Positions 45,480-53,634 of a stretch of DNA of 64,000 nt are shown here, piece after piece (the first letter of the stretch is position 1; every line of letters begins with the position of its first letter). The notes below the pieces were generated by a model. The model worked only from the letters and a program-made list of their open reading frames with translations, ran no database searches and was not told where the DNA came from. Made by a program: the position numbers and the translations under genes. This DNA is from CAJXYS01 sp913063035 (GTDB lineage Bacteria; Pseudomonadota; Alphaproteobacteria; Rhodobacterales; Rhodobacteraceae): NCBI RefSeq assembly GCF_050586465.1, contig NZ_JBOCEG010000004.1:248001-312000 (forward strand), in the 5' to 3' direction.

Positions 45480-45808
45480 TCTGCGCAGAGATAGGTAAAA
45501 CATGTTGACTTGGGGCGCGCGGCGTCCCAAGTAACACGGACCCGACTGGCTCCGCCGCGTGAGCGGAGAGGCCGCGCCACCGAAGGGTGGGCGCCCGCCA
45601 GCCGGGAAAGCCGTGCAGACGCACGGCACACCAGGTTCCCACGATCACGCAGGGGGTCCGCCGGCAGCGCCGGCCATCGGGCAATCCGGCCCGGGGCGAG
45701 GCGCGGCTGACATCCTTTGCGCCATATGCGCCGTCGCGGCATATCCGCGTCGCAGCGCATCCTGTTATTCGCGGCCCGGACGGCCGCTTCCCGAAAGGAA
45801 ACTCTCCG
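45480..45808 (+). other. 329-bp gene-free region: structured leader before the DEAD-box helicase gene
   Basis: No convincing coding region. It holds a 7-bp stem ACTTGGG / CCCAAGT with an 11-base loop (45508-45532), possibly ending sdh transcription. A second perfect 7-bp stem GCCGTGC-AGAC-GCACGGC lies at 45610-45627, and GC-rich self-complementary sequence (CCGGC / GCCGG) near 45660-45675. Long structured leaders occur before cold-induced helicase genes, so post-transcriptional control is possible. Confidence 0.4.
45508..45532 (+). terminator. Possible terminator hairpin after sdhB
   Basis: ACTTGGG, 11-base GC-rich loop, CCCAAGT; 28 bp after the sdhB stop codon. The following bases (AACACGG) are not a U-run, so termination would be weak or factor-dependent. 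Confidence 0.35.
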
Positions 45809-47038
45809 ATGTCATTCGACACCCTCGGGCTTACGCCCGACCTGCTGACCCGCGTAGCCGAGCAGGGCTACACCGCGCCCACACCGATCCAGACAGAGGC
45901 AATCCCGCATGTCCTGCGCGGCCGCGACCTTATGGGTCTCGCCCAGACCGGCACCGGCAAGACGGCGGCCTTCGGCCTGCCGCTCGTGCAGCTTCTCAAT
46001 GCCGCGGGGCGCCGCCCGGCGCCGAAAAGCGCCAAGGCGCTGATCCTGGCGCCGACGCGCGAGCTGGCCCGCCAGATCAGCGACACGCTCAACGGCTTTC
46101 TCGCCCAGACGCGTTTGAACACGGCGATGGTGGTCGGCGGCACCTCGATCAACGCGCAGGTCAAGCGGATGAGCCGCGGCACGGACATCCTGGTGGCGAC
46201 ACCGGGGCGGCTACTCGACCTGCTGGACCGCCGGGCGATCGATCTGGGCCAGACGCAGTTCCTCGTGCTCGACGAGGCCGACCAGATGCTGGACATGGGC
46301 TTCATTCACGCGCTGCGCCGGATTGCCGGGCTTCTGCCCCGCAAGCGCCAGACGCTGCTCTTCTCCGCGACCATGCCCAAGCAGATGGCCGAGATCGCGG
46401 CCGCCTACCTGACCGATCCGGTCCGGGTCGAGGTGGCGCCCCCGGGACGGGCCGCCGACAAGATTGCCCAATCGGTGCATTTCGTGCCCCAGGGCGAGAA
46501 ATCGGCGCTGCTCAAGGAACTGCTTTCCGGGCATCCGAACCAGCTGGCGCTGGTCTTTTCCCGCACCAAGCACGGGGCGGAGCGGCTGATGAAATCGCTC
46601 GTCGCGGCCGGTTTCGCCGCCGACTCGATCCACGGCAACAAGAACCAGAACCAGCGCGACCGCGCCCTCGCGGCGTTCCGCCAGGGCCGTACGCGCGTTC
46701 TGGTGGCCACCGACGTGGCCGCGCGCGGCATCGACATCCCCGAAGTGCGCCACGTCTACAACTATGACCTGCCGAACGTCGCCGAGAACTATGTCCACCG
46801 GATCGGGCGCACGGCGCGGGCCGGGGCACATGGCGCGGCGATCGCCTTCTGCACCAAGGACGAGATGGGCGCCCTGCGCGACATCGAGAAGGTCATGGGG
46901 CGGGGCATCGAGGTTGCGGGCGGAACGCCCTGGGCCGTCGAGCCCCCCCGGAAACAGCAGGCGCAGAAACGCGGCAATGGCGGTGGTGGCCGCCGGCGGT
47001 CGCGGTCGCGCTCCGGCGGTCAGCGCAAGGCGGCCTGA
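45809..47038 (+). CDS. DEAD-box RNA helicase (RhlE-like)
   Basis: 409 residues. Q motif GYTAPTPIQTEAIP, motif I AQTGTGKTAAFGLP, motif II VLDEADQMLDMGF, motif III LFSATMP, motif VI HRIGRTARAG. The C-terminal tail is basic, Gly/Arg-rich (about residues 385-409). It remodels structured RNA, often for ribosome assembly or at low temperature. ATG 45809 (MSFDTLGL) has AAAGGAAA upstream; the frame is open further 5' but only over non-coding-like sequence. Converges with deoD. Confidence 0.95.
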   Translation: MSFDTLGLTPDLLTRVAEQGYTAPTPIQTEAIPHVLRGRDLMGLAQTGTGKTAAFGLPLVQLLNAAGRRPAPKSAKALILAPTRELARQISDTLNGFLAQTRLNTAMVVGGTSINAQVKRMSRGTDILVATPGRLLDLLDRRAIDLGQTQFLVLDEADQMLDMGFIHALRRIAGLLPRKRQTLLFSATMPKQMAEIAAAYLTDPVRVEVAPPGRAADKIAQSVHFVPQGEKSALLKELLSGHPNQLALVFSRTKHGAERLMKSLVAAGFAADSIHGNKNQNQRDRALAAFRQGRTRVLVATDVAARGIDIPEVRHVYNYDLPNVAENYVHRIGRTARAGAHGAAIAFCTKDEMGALRDIEKVMGRGIEVAGGTPWAVEPPRKQQAQKRGNGGGGRRRSRSRSGGQRKAA

Positions 47039-47042
47039 CCGG

Positions 47043-47061
47043 GCCGCCACCGCGGGGCGGC
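47043..47061. terminator. Bidirectional hairpin between helicase gene and deoD
   Basis: GCCGCC and GGCGGC flank a 7-base loop, directly between the convergent stop codons and touching the deoD stop. No U-run. Confidence 0.35.
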
Positions 47062-47765
47062 TAGGCGAAGGCCGCCGCCAGCGCGATCTCGACCATCTCG
47101 CCGAAGCTGTTTTCCCGGTCGGCGGCGGGCAGAGCCTCGCCGGTCAGCAGGTGATCGCTGACCGTCAGGACCGCCAGCGCCCGCGCGCCGTGTCGGGCGG
47201 CGACGGTATAGAGTTCCGCGGCCTCCATCTCGACAGCGAGGATGCCGTGGCGGGTCATCTGCTCGTTCAGGTCCGGACGCTCGTCGTAGAACACGTCCGA
47301 GGAATAGATCCCGCCGGCATGCACCATGGTCCATTTGGCCTGCGCGGCATCCCAGGCAGCTTTCAGCAGGCCCCAATCGGCACAGGGCGCGAAGGCAAGC
47401 TCGCGCAGAATGCCGCGCGACGGTGTCGAGATGGACGATGCCGTCATTGCCAGGATCACGTCGCGCAGCTTTACGTGGGACTGCATCGCCCCGCAGGAGC
47501 CGATGCGGATCAGGGTTTTGGCACCGTAATCCCGGATCAGCTCGTTGGCGTAGATCGAGAGTGACGGCATCCCCATCCCAGATCCCTGAATCGTGACGGG
47601 ATGGCCCTGCCAGGTGCCGGTATAGCCGAACATTCCGCGCACCTCGTTGACGCGCCGCGGAGATTCCAGGAAAGTCTCCGCGGCCCACCGGGCCCGATAC
47701 GGGTCGCCGGGCATGAGGACGGTTTCGGCGATATCGCCGGGATCGGCGCCAATATGGATCGTCAT
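47061..47765 (-). CDS. deoD: Purine nucleoside phosphorylase, DeoD type
   Basis: 234 residues, the hexameric bacterial PNP. It phosphorolyses purine nucleosides to base plus ribose-1-phosphate. Phosphate-site motifs MPGDPYRARWAAETF and RIGSCGAMQ; nucleoside site VEMEAAELYTVAARHG; the general-acid Asp in VLTVSDHLLTG. A BMP-type (probably nucleoside) ABC importer lies 12 kb away in the same window. Confidence 0.95.
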   Translation of the reverse strand: MTIHIGADPGDIAETVLMPGDPYRARWAAETFLESPRRVNEVRGMFGYTGTWQGHPVTIQGSGMGMPSLSIYANELIRDYGAKTLIRIGSCGAMQSHVKLRDVILAMTASSISTPSRGILRELAFAPCADWGLLKAAWDAAQAKWTMVHAGGIYSSDVFYDERPDLNEQMTRHGILAVEMEAAELYTVAARHGARALAVLTVSDHLLTGEALPAADRENSFGEMVEIALAAAFA

Positions 47766-47801
47766 GTCATTTCCAATTCGACGCCGTTTCGTCCCGGCGC
47801 C

Positions 47802-48107
47802 TCAGATGCGTAAATCTTCGAATGTTTCACCATTCGCCAGCCGTTCCTTCAGCCAGTTCGGTTGACGCCCGCGACCGTTCCACGTCTGGTCCGGATTGTC
47901 GGGATTGCGATATTTCGGGGGGTTTTTCCCGGCCCCCTTGTCGCCACCGAGCACGTCGGTCAGCGAGAGGCCGAATTGTTTGGCGGCTTCCTCGGCGGCG
48001 GCACGGGCTTCGGCCCTGCGGCGTTTTTCCACCGACGCCAGTGCCTTCTGTACGTCTTTCAGAAGGTTCTCGAGATCGTCTTTCGACATGGAGTCCAGAT
48101 CGAGCAT
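47802..48107 (-). CDS. H-NS family nucleoid protein (HvrA-like)
   Basis: 101 residues. An N-terminal coiled-coil oligomerisation region (about 5-50, DLENLLKDVQKALASVEKRR) is followed by the H-NS DNA-binding core near the C-terminus: PPKYRNPDNPDQTWNGRGRQ then PNWLKERLANGE. Proteins of this type (HvrA, Spb) silence AT-rich DNA and tune photosynthesis or nitrogen genes in Rhodobacter. A palindrome GGCAAAGTTTGCC lies about 33 bp upstream. Confidence 0.93.
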   Translation of the reverse strand: MLDLDSMSKDDLENLLKDVQKALASVEKRRRAEARAAAEEAAKQFGLSLTDVLGGDKGAGKNPPKYRNPDNPDQTWNGRGRQPNWLKERLANGETFEDLRI

Positions 48108-48139
48108 GGGGTCACCTTTACGCTTTCACACTAATAACG

Positions 48140-48152
48140 GGCAAAGTTTGCC
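48140..48152. promoter_or_regulatory. Palindrome GGCAAA-G-TTTGCC upstream of the H-NS gene
   Basis: Perfect 6-bp arms around one base, in the promoter region of the H-NS-family gene (start 48107). A plausible operator, but the binding protein is unknown. Confidence 0.4.
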
Positions 48153-48178
48153 TTAGCCGATTCTGGAAAACAAGATTT

Positions 48179-48208
48179 AAACGCCGCCGGGAATTCCGGC
48201 GGGCGTTT
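48179..48208 (-). terminator. Terminator hairpin after ecm
   Basis: AAACGCCGCCGG, loop GAATT, CCGGCGGGCGTTT, with one bulged G in the stem. 27 bp past the ecm stop codon; on the minus strand the right arm ends GTTTAAATCTT, a modest U-rich tail. Confidence 0.6.
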
Positions 48209-48235
48209 CCCGTCAGGCCGTGTGCGTGTTTAGCG

Positions 48236-50200
48236 TCAGGCAGCGGCCGCTTCGGGATCGGCCAGCGCCACGATATCGAACATGATGCGGTTGAGTTCGA
48301 AATCCTTGGGCGTGTAGACCCGGGCAACGCCGGCGGCGCGCAGCTTCTCGGCGTCGGCCTCGGGGATGATCCCGCCGGCCACGACCGGAACGTGGCCGAG
48401 CCCCGCGGCGCGCATCCGCTCCATCACCTCGGTGACAAGCGACACATGGCTGCCGGAGAGGATCGAGAGCCCCACCACATGGGCCTCCTGTTCGGCCGCG
48501 GCGGCAACGATCTGCTCCGGCGTCAGGCGGATGCCCTCATAGGTGATGTCCATGCCGCAGTCCCGGGCGCGGGCCGCGATCTGCTCGGCGCCGTTCGAAT
48601 GGCCGTCGAGCCCGGGCTTGCCCACGAGCAGCTTGAGCCGCCGCCCGAGCCGATCGGAGGCGGCGTCCACCGCCGCGCGGATATCGTCCAGCCCCTCGGT
48701 CCGGTTCGAGCGGCTGGCAGACACGCCGGTCGGTGCCCGGTATTCGCCGAAGGTGGCGCGCATCACCTCGCCCCACTCGCCCGTGGTGGCGCCGGCCCTG
48801 GCCGCCGCGATGGAGGCCGGCATGATGTTCTCGCCGGACCGCGCGGCGCTGCGCAGCCGATCGAGCGCGGCGCTGACCGCCGCATCGTCCCGCTCCGCCC
48901 GCCAGTCCGCGAGGCGTTGCAGCTGGTCGGCCTCGGCGGCGGCGTCGACCGTCATGATCGAGCCCTCGCCGGCCGTGAGCGGGCTGTCTTCGGCCTCGAC
49001 ATATTTGTTGACGCCGACGACCGCGGTCTCGCCGGACTCGATCCGGGCGATCCGCTCGGCGTTGCTCTCGACGAGGCGGGATTTCATGTAATCGATGGCG
49101 TTCACGGCCCCGCCCATGCCGTCGATGGTTTCCAGCTCCGCGCGGGCCCCGGCCTTCAGCGCCTCGACCTTGCCCTCGACCGCGGGGTTGCCGTCGAAGA
49201 GATCGCCGTATTCCAAAAGATCGGTCTCGTAGGCGAGGATCTGCTGCATGCGGAGGGACCATTGCTGATCCCACGGGCGCGGCAGCCCGAGCGCCTCGTT
49301 CCAGGCCGGCAGCTGCACCGCGCGGGCGCGGGCGTTCTTGCTGAGCGTGACCGCCAGCATCTCCAGGAGAATGCGGTAGACGTTGTTCTCGGGCTGCTGT
49401 TCGGTGAGCCCGAGCGAGTTCACCTGCACCCCGTAGCGGAAACGGCGGAACTTCGGATCCTCGACGCCGTAGCGCGTGCGGCAGATTTCGTCCCAAAGCT
49501 CGACGAAGGCCCGCATCTTGCACATCTCGGTGACGAAGCGGATGCCGGCGTTCACGAAGAAGGAGATGCGGCCGACCATCTCGGGGAAGTCGGCCGGTTC
49601 CACCTTGCCCTTCAGGTCGTCTAGCACCGCGGTCGCGGTCGCCAGGGCGAAGGCCAGCTCCTGTTCCGGCGTCGCGCCGGCCTCCTGCAGATGGTAGGAG
49701 CAGACATTCATGGGGTTCCACTTGGGCAGGTGCTGGCGGGTATAGGCCGCGACGTCGGTGATCATCCGCAGGCTCGGCTCGGGCGGGCAGACATAGGTGC
49801 CGCGGCTGAGATACTCCTTGATGATGTCGTTCTGGACCGTGCCGGTCAGTTTCGTGACGTCGGCGCCCTGTTCCTCGGCCACCGCGATGTAGAGGGCCAG
49901 CAGCCACGGCGCGGTCGCGTTGATCGTCATCGAGGTGTTCATCTGCTCGAGCGGGATCTGGTCGAAAAGCGCGCGCATGTCGCCCAGATGCGCCACCGGC
50001 ACGCCGACCTTGCCAACCTCGCCCCGTGCCAGCTTGTGATCGCTGTCGTACCCCGTCTGCGTGGGCAGGTCGAAGGCCACCGAAAGACCGGTCTGCCCCT
50101 TGGCGAGGTTCGCGCGGTAAAGCGCGTTCGACGCCGCGGCGGTGGAATGGCCCGCATAGGTCCGGAAAAGCCAGGGGCGGTCCTTGGTTCGATCGGTCAT
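48236..50200 (-). CDS. ecm: Ethylmalonyl-CoA mutase, coenzyme B12 dependent
   Basis: 654 residues. It rearranges (2R)-ethylmalonyl-CoA to methylsuccinyl-CoA, a key step of the ethylmalonyl-CoA pathway for acetyl-CoA assimilation. The N-terminal mutase barrel runs about 1-510 (RPWLFRTYAGHSTAAASNAL, SVAFDLPTQTGYDSDH). The C-terminal cobalamin domain has the base-off motif DGHSNGAEQIA and then GLSILSGSH and VVAGGIIP. The family also contains methylmalonyl-CoA mutase, but length and the nearby ccr favour Ecm. ATG 50200 (MTDRTKDRPW) is used. Promoter TTGACA-N17-TTATCT at 50276-50248. Confidence 0.93.
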   Translation of the reverse strand: MTDRTKDRPWLFRTYAGHSTAAASNALYRANLAKGQTGLSVAFDLPTQTGYDSDHKLARGEVGKVGVPVAHLGDMRALFDQIPLEQMNTSMTINATAPWLLALYIAVAEEQGADVTKLTGTVQNDIIKEYLSRGTYVCPPEPSLRMITDVAAYTRQHLPKWNPMNVCSYHLQEAGATPEQELAFALATATAVLDDLKGKVEPADFPEMVGRISFFVNAGIRFVTEMCKMRAFVELWDEICRTRYGVEDPKFRRFRYGVQVNSLGLTEQQPENNVYRILLEMLAVTLSKNARARAVQLPAWNEALGLPRPWDQQWSLRMQQILAYETDLLEYGDLFDGNPAVEGKVEALKAGARAELETIDGMGGAVNAIDYMKSRLVESNAERIARIESGETAVVGVNKYVEAEDSPLTAGEGSIMTVDAAAEADQLQRLADWRAERDDAAVSAALDRLRSAARSGENIMPASIAAARAGATTGEWGEVMRATFGEYRAPTGVSASRSNRTEGLDDIRAAVDAASDRLGRRLKLLVGKPGLDGHSNGAEQIAARARDCGMDITYEGIRLTPEQIVAAAAEQEAHVVGLSILSGSHVSLVTEVMERMRAAGLGHVPVVAGGIIPEADAEKLRAAGVARVYTPKDFELNRIMFDIVALADPEAAAA

Positions 50201-50247
50201 GTCATCTCCGGCCGGAATCGGCATGCAACAAAATTTCTTCGCGCTCG

Positions 50248-50276
50248 AGATAAGTGGAACTTTGTGTCGATGTCAA
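50248..50276 (-). promoter_or_regulatory. Predicted promoter of ecm
   Basis: Minus strand: consensus -35 TTGACA (50276-50271), 17-bp spacer, TTATCT (50253-50248); an 18-bp register gives TATCTC. About 48 bp before the ecm start codon. Confidence 0.5.
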
Positions 50277-50358
50277 TTCGCCGCGTCGCAGCGTAGCCGC
50301 CGCAGCATGGACGCTGTAAACGCTTTACCGACCGCGGGAAAGCTGCAAACCTGCGCCG

Positions 50359-51762
50359 ATGCTCGCGGCAATTGAAATCCCCGTCTGGGGCGCAGTGATC
50401 ATGGCGGGGCTGTCCGTCGTCGCGGTGCTCGACCGTATCCTGGCGCCGTCGGTGCGCTGGTTTCTGCGGCGGCGCTTCCTGCGCGCCGTGGATCGGCTGA
50501 ACAAGCGCCTTCAGCTCAAGCTCCAGCCCTTCAAGCTTATGCGCCGCCGCGACATGATCGACCGGCTGACCCACGATCCCAAGGTGATGGAAGCCGTGGT
50601 CGAACGGGCGGAAGAACAGAAAGTCCCGCTCTACGTCGCCATGCGCGAGGCCGAGCGGCACGCCCGCGAGATCGTGCCGTCCTTTTCCGCGTTCGCGTAT
50701 TTCGGCTTCGCCACCCGCGCGGCCAAGTGGCTGTCGCGCGGCATTTTCAGGGTGCAGCTCGGCCGCTACGACCGCGAGGTGCTGGAACAACTGGATCCGG
50801 GCGCGACGGTCATCTTCGTGATGAACCATCGCTCCAACATGGATTACGTCCTGGTGACCTACCTCGTGGCCGAACGCAGTGCGCTGTCTTACGCGGTCGG
50901 CGAATGGGCACGGGTCTGGCCGCTGCAGGGTCTGATCCGGGCGCTTGGCGGCTATTTCATCCGCCGCCGCTATCGCAACGCGCTCTACCGCCGGATACTT
51001 GCGCGCTACGTGCAGATGGCGACCGAGGGCGGCGTGACCCAGGCGGTCTTCCCCGAGGGCGGCCTGACGCTGGACGGACGGCTGAGAAGCCCGAAACTGG
51101 GCCTGCTGTCCTATATTCTCGAGGATTTCGAACCCGGCCGCTCGCGCGAGGTGATCTTCGTGCCGGTGGGCGTGAATTACGACCGCGTTCTCGAAGACCG
51201 CATCCTTCTGGAAAGCGCCGCCGCGCCCGAACGGCGTTTCCTGTTCCGCCCCTGGGCCTTCGTGAAATTTGCCGCCCGGCAGATCCGGCTGCGGCTCATG
51301 CGGCGGTTCCACCGCGGCTATGCCAGCGTCGGCTTCGGCGACCCCCTGCATCTGAGCCGTTTCGTCGCCGCGGAAGGACGGGACGGTGCGGCGATCGACC
51401 ATCTCGGCACGGCGCTGATGCGGCGTGTCGGCCTTGCCGTGCCGGTCTTGCCGGTGCCGCTGGTCGCCGCGCTGATCACGCGTGCCGACCGGCCGCTTAC
51501 GGAGACCGGCCTGGTCACGGCGGTGACGCGCGCCCAGGCGAAGCTCGCGGACGTGGGCGCGCATGTGCACGTGCCCGAGGAGGGCGCGGTCGAACTGGCG
51601 CGCACCGGTCTGCGCATGCTGACCCGGCGCCATCTCGTCCTGGAGGCTCCCGCGGGCTATTCTGCAAATGCGAAAGAAGCCCCGCTGCTGGCCTATTACG
51701 GCAACTCGATCATCCACCTCTTGCCAGAGACCGACTGGTCCGACTGCCTCGAGGGCGCATGA
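50359..51762 (+). CDS. 1-acyl-glycerol-3-phosphate / glycerol-3-phosphate acyltransferase family protein
   Basis: 467 residues, PlsC/PlsB superfamily. One N-terminal hydrophobic helix (about 8-26), then the acyltransferase motif VIFVMNHRSNMDYVLVTY (His about 157, Asp about 162). The second motif is FPEGGLTLDGRLRSPKLG (about 226-243). Likely acts at the inner membrane in phospholipid synthesis. It is divergent from ecm and 165 bp before ccr on the same strand. Acceptor and donor cannot be told from sequence. Confidence 0.85.
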   Translation: MLAAIEIPVWGAVIMAGLSVVAVLDRILAPSVRWFLRRRFLRAVDRLNKRLQLKLQPFKLMRRRDMIDRLTHDPKVMEAVVERAEEQKVPLYVAMREAERHAREIVPSFSAFAYFGFATRAAKWLSRGIFRVQLGRYDREVLEQLDPGATVIFVMNHRSNMDYVLVTYLVAERSALSYAVGEWARVWPLQGLIRALGGYFIRRRYRNALYRRILARYVQMATEGGVTQAVFPEGGLTLDGRLRSPKLGLLSYILEDFEPGRSREVIFVPVGVNYDRVLEDRILLESAAAPERRFLFRPWAFVKFAARQIRLRLMRRFHRGYASVGFGDPLHLSRFVAAEGRDGAAIDHLGTALMRRVGLAVPVLPVPLVAALITRADRPLTETGLVTAVTRAQAKLADVGAHVHVPEEGAVELARTGLRMLTRRHLVLEAPAGYSANAKEAPLLAYYGNSIIHLLPETDWSDCLEGA

Positions 51763-51799
51763 TTGGGCTCGATTTGAGGGCGGCCTCGTCATAAAATTT

Positions 51800-51823
51800 C
51801 GCCAAAGCGCGCCATTTTGGCGC
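51800..51823. promoter_or_regulatory. Overlapping inverted repeats in the ccr upstream region
   Basis: CGCCAAA (51800-51806) pairs with TTTGGCG (51816-51822). GCGCCA-TTT-TGGCGC (51809-51823) is a second palindrome sharing the right arm. They lie about 105 bp before the ccr start and just upstream of CATTATT, a possible -10. Candidate operator for acetyl-CoA assimilation control. Confidence 0.45.
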
Positions 51824-51927
51824 ATTATTGCTCTTGAACCCTTCGGTGGGAGGTGAGATTGAAGGAGCACGCGCAACCGCGCGCGATTCTGCGTCGCGGC
51901 AAAACGAACGATCAGCAGGAGGAGCCC

Positions 51928-53220
51928 ATGGCCCTGGACGCGCCAACCGGTGTCATCGAGTACGACGCGCCCGAGAAGGATCTCTACGAGATGGGGGAGA
52001 TCCCCCCATTGGGCTACGTGCCGAAGAAGATGCATGCCTGGGTGCTGCGGCAGGAACGCCACGGCGAGCCCGACACGGCGCTGCAGAAGGAAGTCGTGGA
52101 CGTCCCGGAGATCGACAGCCACGAGGTGCTGGTGCTGGTGATGTCCGCCGGCGTCAACTACAACGGCGTCTGGGCCTGCCTCGGCCAGCCGGCATCGGTT
52201 TTCCGGGGGCACGGCGCCCCCTACGCGGTGATCGGCTCCGACGCCGCCGGCATCGTCTGGAAAGTAGGCGACAAGGTCACCCGCTGGAAGGTGGGCGACG
52301 AGGTGGTCGTCCATTGCAACCAGGATGACGGCGACGACGAGGAATGCAACGGCGGCGACCCGATGCTGTCGCCGAGCCAGCGGATCTGGGGCTACGAGAG
52401 CCCCGACGGCTCGTTCGCGCAGTTCACCCGCGTGCAGGCCCAGCAGCTGATGCCCCGCCCCCGGCACCTGACCTGGGAAGAGTCGGGCTGCTACACGCTG
52501 ACGCTCGCCACCGCGTACCGGATGCTCTTCGGTCACGAGCCGCATGACCTGAAACCCGGCCAGAACGTGCTGGTCTGGGGGGCCTCGGGCGGGCTTGGGT
52601 CCTTCGCGATCCAGCTGATCAACACGGCCGGTGCCAATGCGATCGGGGTCATTTCCGAAGAAGACAAGCGCGAGTTCGTCATGGCGCTTGGCGCCAAGGG
52701 CGTCATCAACCGCAAGGATTTCGACTGCTGGGGCCGTCTGCCGGAGGTCAACACGCCCGAATACAAGGAGTGGTTCGCCGAGGTGCGCCGTTTCGGCAAG
52801 GCGATCTGGGACATCACCGGCAAGGGCAACAACGTCGACATGGTTTTCGAACATCCCGGCGAGGCGACCTTCCCGGTGTCGACATTCGTGGTCAAGCGCG
52901 GGGGCATGGTGGTGATCTGCGCCGGCACTACCGGGTACAACTGCACCTTCGACGTCCGCCACATGTGGAGCCATCAGAAGCGGCTTCAGGGCAGCCATTT
53001 CGCCCATCTCAAGCAGGCCTCGGCCGCCAACAAGCTCATGGTCGAGCGTCGGCTGGATCCCTGCATGTCCGAGGTCTTCCCCTGGGACGAGCTGCCGCTG
53101 GCCCACATGGCGATGCTGCGCAACCAGCACAAGCCGGGCAACATGGCGGTGCTGGTGTCCGCGCCGCGCACGGGCCTGCGCACCTTCGAGGACGCGCTCG
53201 AGGCGGGCCCCACCGGCTGA
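51928..53220 (+). CDS. ccr: Crotonyl-CoA carboxylase/reductase
   Basis: 430 residues, MDR family. Converts crotonyl-CoA, CO2 and NADPH to (2S)-ethylmalonyl-CoA, the defining reaction of the ethylmalonyl-CoA pathway. N-terminus GEIPPLGYVPKKMHAWVLRQ, catalytic region VMSAGVNYNGVWACLGQP, nucleotide loop VWGASGGLGSFAIQLI, and the CO2/crotonyl segment around FEHPGEATFPVSTFVVKRGG. ATG 51928 follows AGGAGGAG; the open frame upstream lacks homology. A strong terminator follows. Confidence 0.97.
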   Translation: MALDAPTGVIEYDAPEKDLYEMGEIPPLGYVPKKMHAWVLRQERHGEPDTALQKEVVDVPEIDSHEVLVLVMSAGVNYNGVWACLGQPASVFRGHGAPYAVIGSDAAGIVWKVGDKVTRWKVGDEVVVHCNQDDGDDEECNGGDPMLSPSQRIWGYESPDGSFAQFTRVQAQQLMPRPRHLTWEESGCYTLTLATAYRMLFGHEPHDLKPGQNVLVWGASGGLGSFAIQLINTAGANAIGVISEEDKREFVMALGAKGVINRKDFDCWGRLPEVNTPEYKEWFAEVRRFGKAIWDITGKGNNVDMVFEHPGEATFPVSTFVVKRGGMVVICAGTTGYNCTFDVRHMWSHQKRLQGSHFAHLKQASAANKLMVERRLDPCMSEVFPWDELPLAHMAMLRNQHKPGNMAVLVSAPRTGLRTFEDALEAGPTG

Positions 53221-53249
53221 AGCCGGGGGTCACATCGACGCCGCGTCAT

Positions 53250-53283
53250 CGCCCCGGGCCTCGGTCCGGGGCGTTTCGTTTTG
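53250..53283 (+). terminator. Rho-independent terminator of ccr
   Basis: CGCCCCGG, 8-base loop, CCGGGGCG, then TTTCGTTTTG. Perfect 8-bp GC stem plus T-rich tail, 30 bp past the ccr stop. The best-formed terminator in the window. Confidence 0.85.
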
Positions 53284-53424
53284 CGGCGAGCGAGAGATAT
53301 CAAGGGCTTGGAGCAGGCGCCCCCACCGAATTCGGGGGGTTGAAATCAGCGAGTAGAGGCTGAACCAGCACACATGCTAGGGTTGTATTAATGATTCTTT
53401 AACCGTTCGCGTGTGAGTGTGACC

Positions 53425-53634
53425 ATGTCTCAGGAATGGATGATCGATGTTCTGACCGACCTCAGGACATTCGCGCACAAGAACGGTCTGATCGCGTTGG
53501 CCGAGCAGCTTGAGGATACGATCCTCGTCGCGGAAAGCGACCTGACGGCGCGTGAACATGACCGTGCGGGGGCGGGACATGGACACACGGCTGACACGGG
53601 CCCTGGATCGTATCGCGGCGGTCGACAGCTTTGA
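53425..53634 (+). CDS. Small conserved-looking protein upstream of luxR
   Basis: 69 residues starting MSQEWMIDVLTDLRTFAHKN and followed by GLIALAEQLEDTILVAESDL, an amphipathic helical pair. The remaining tail, from about residue 37, is in the part overlapping luxR and looks low in constraint. GTG 53413 is an alternative start. Short proteins of this type occur next to luxR genes in Rhodobacterales, from memory; function unknown. Its stop lies 56 bp inside the luxR gene, so the two are translationally coupled. Confidence 0.7.
   Translation: MSQEWMIDVLTDLRTFAHKNGLIALAEQLEDTILVAESDLTAREHDRAGAGHGHTADTGPGSYRGGRQL

Noticed and set aside
45587..45808. In-frame upstream extension of the DEAD-box helicase
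   Set aside because: No Q-motif-like homology before MSFDTLGL, a good ribosome site lies before 45809, and the extension covers strong hairpins.
51474..51481. Isolated TGATCACG inside the acyltransferase gene as a further TCA-type operator
   Set aside because: Incomplete octamer within coding sequence and unpaired; expected by chance in this much DNA.
50197..53130. Open frame of about 980 codons on the minus strand opposite the acyltransferase and ccr
   Set aside because: Antisense to well-identified genes with no domain of its own.
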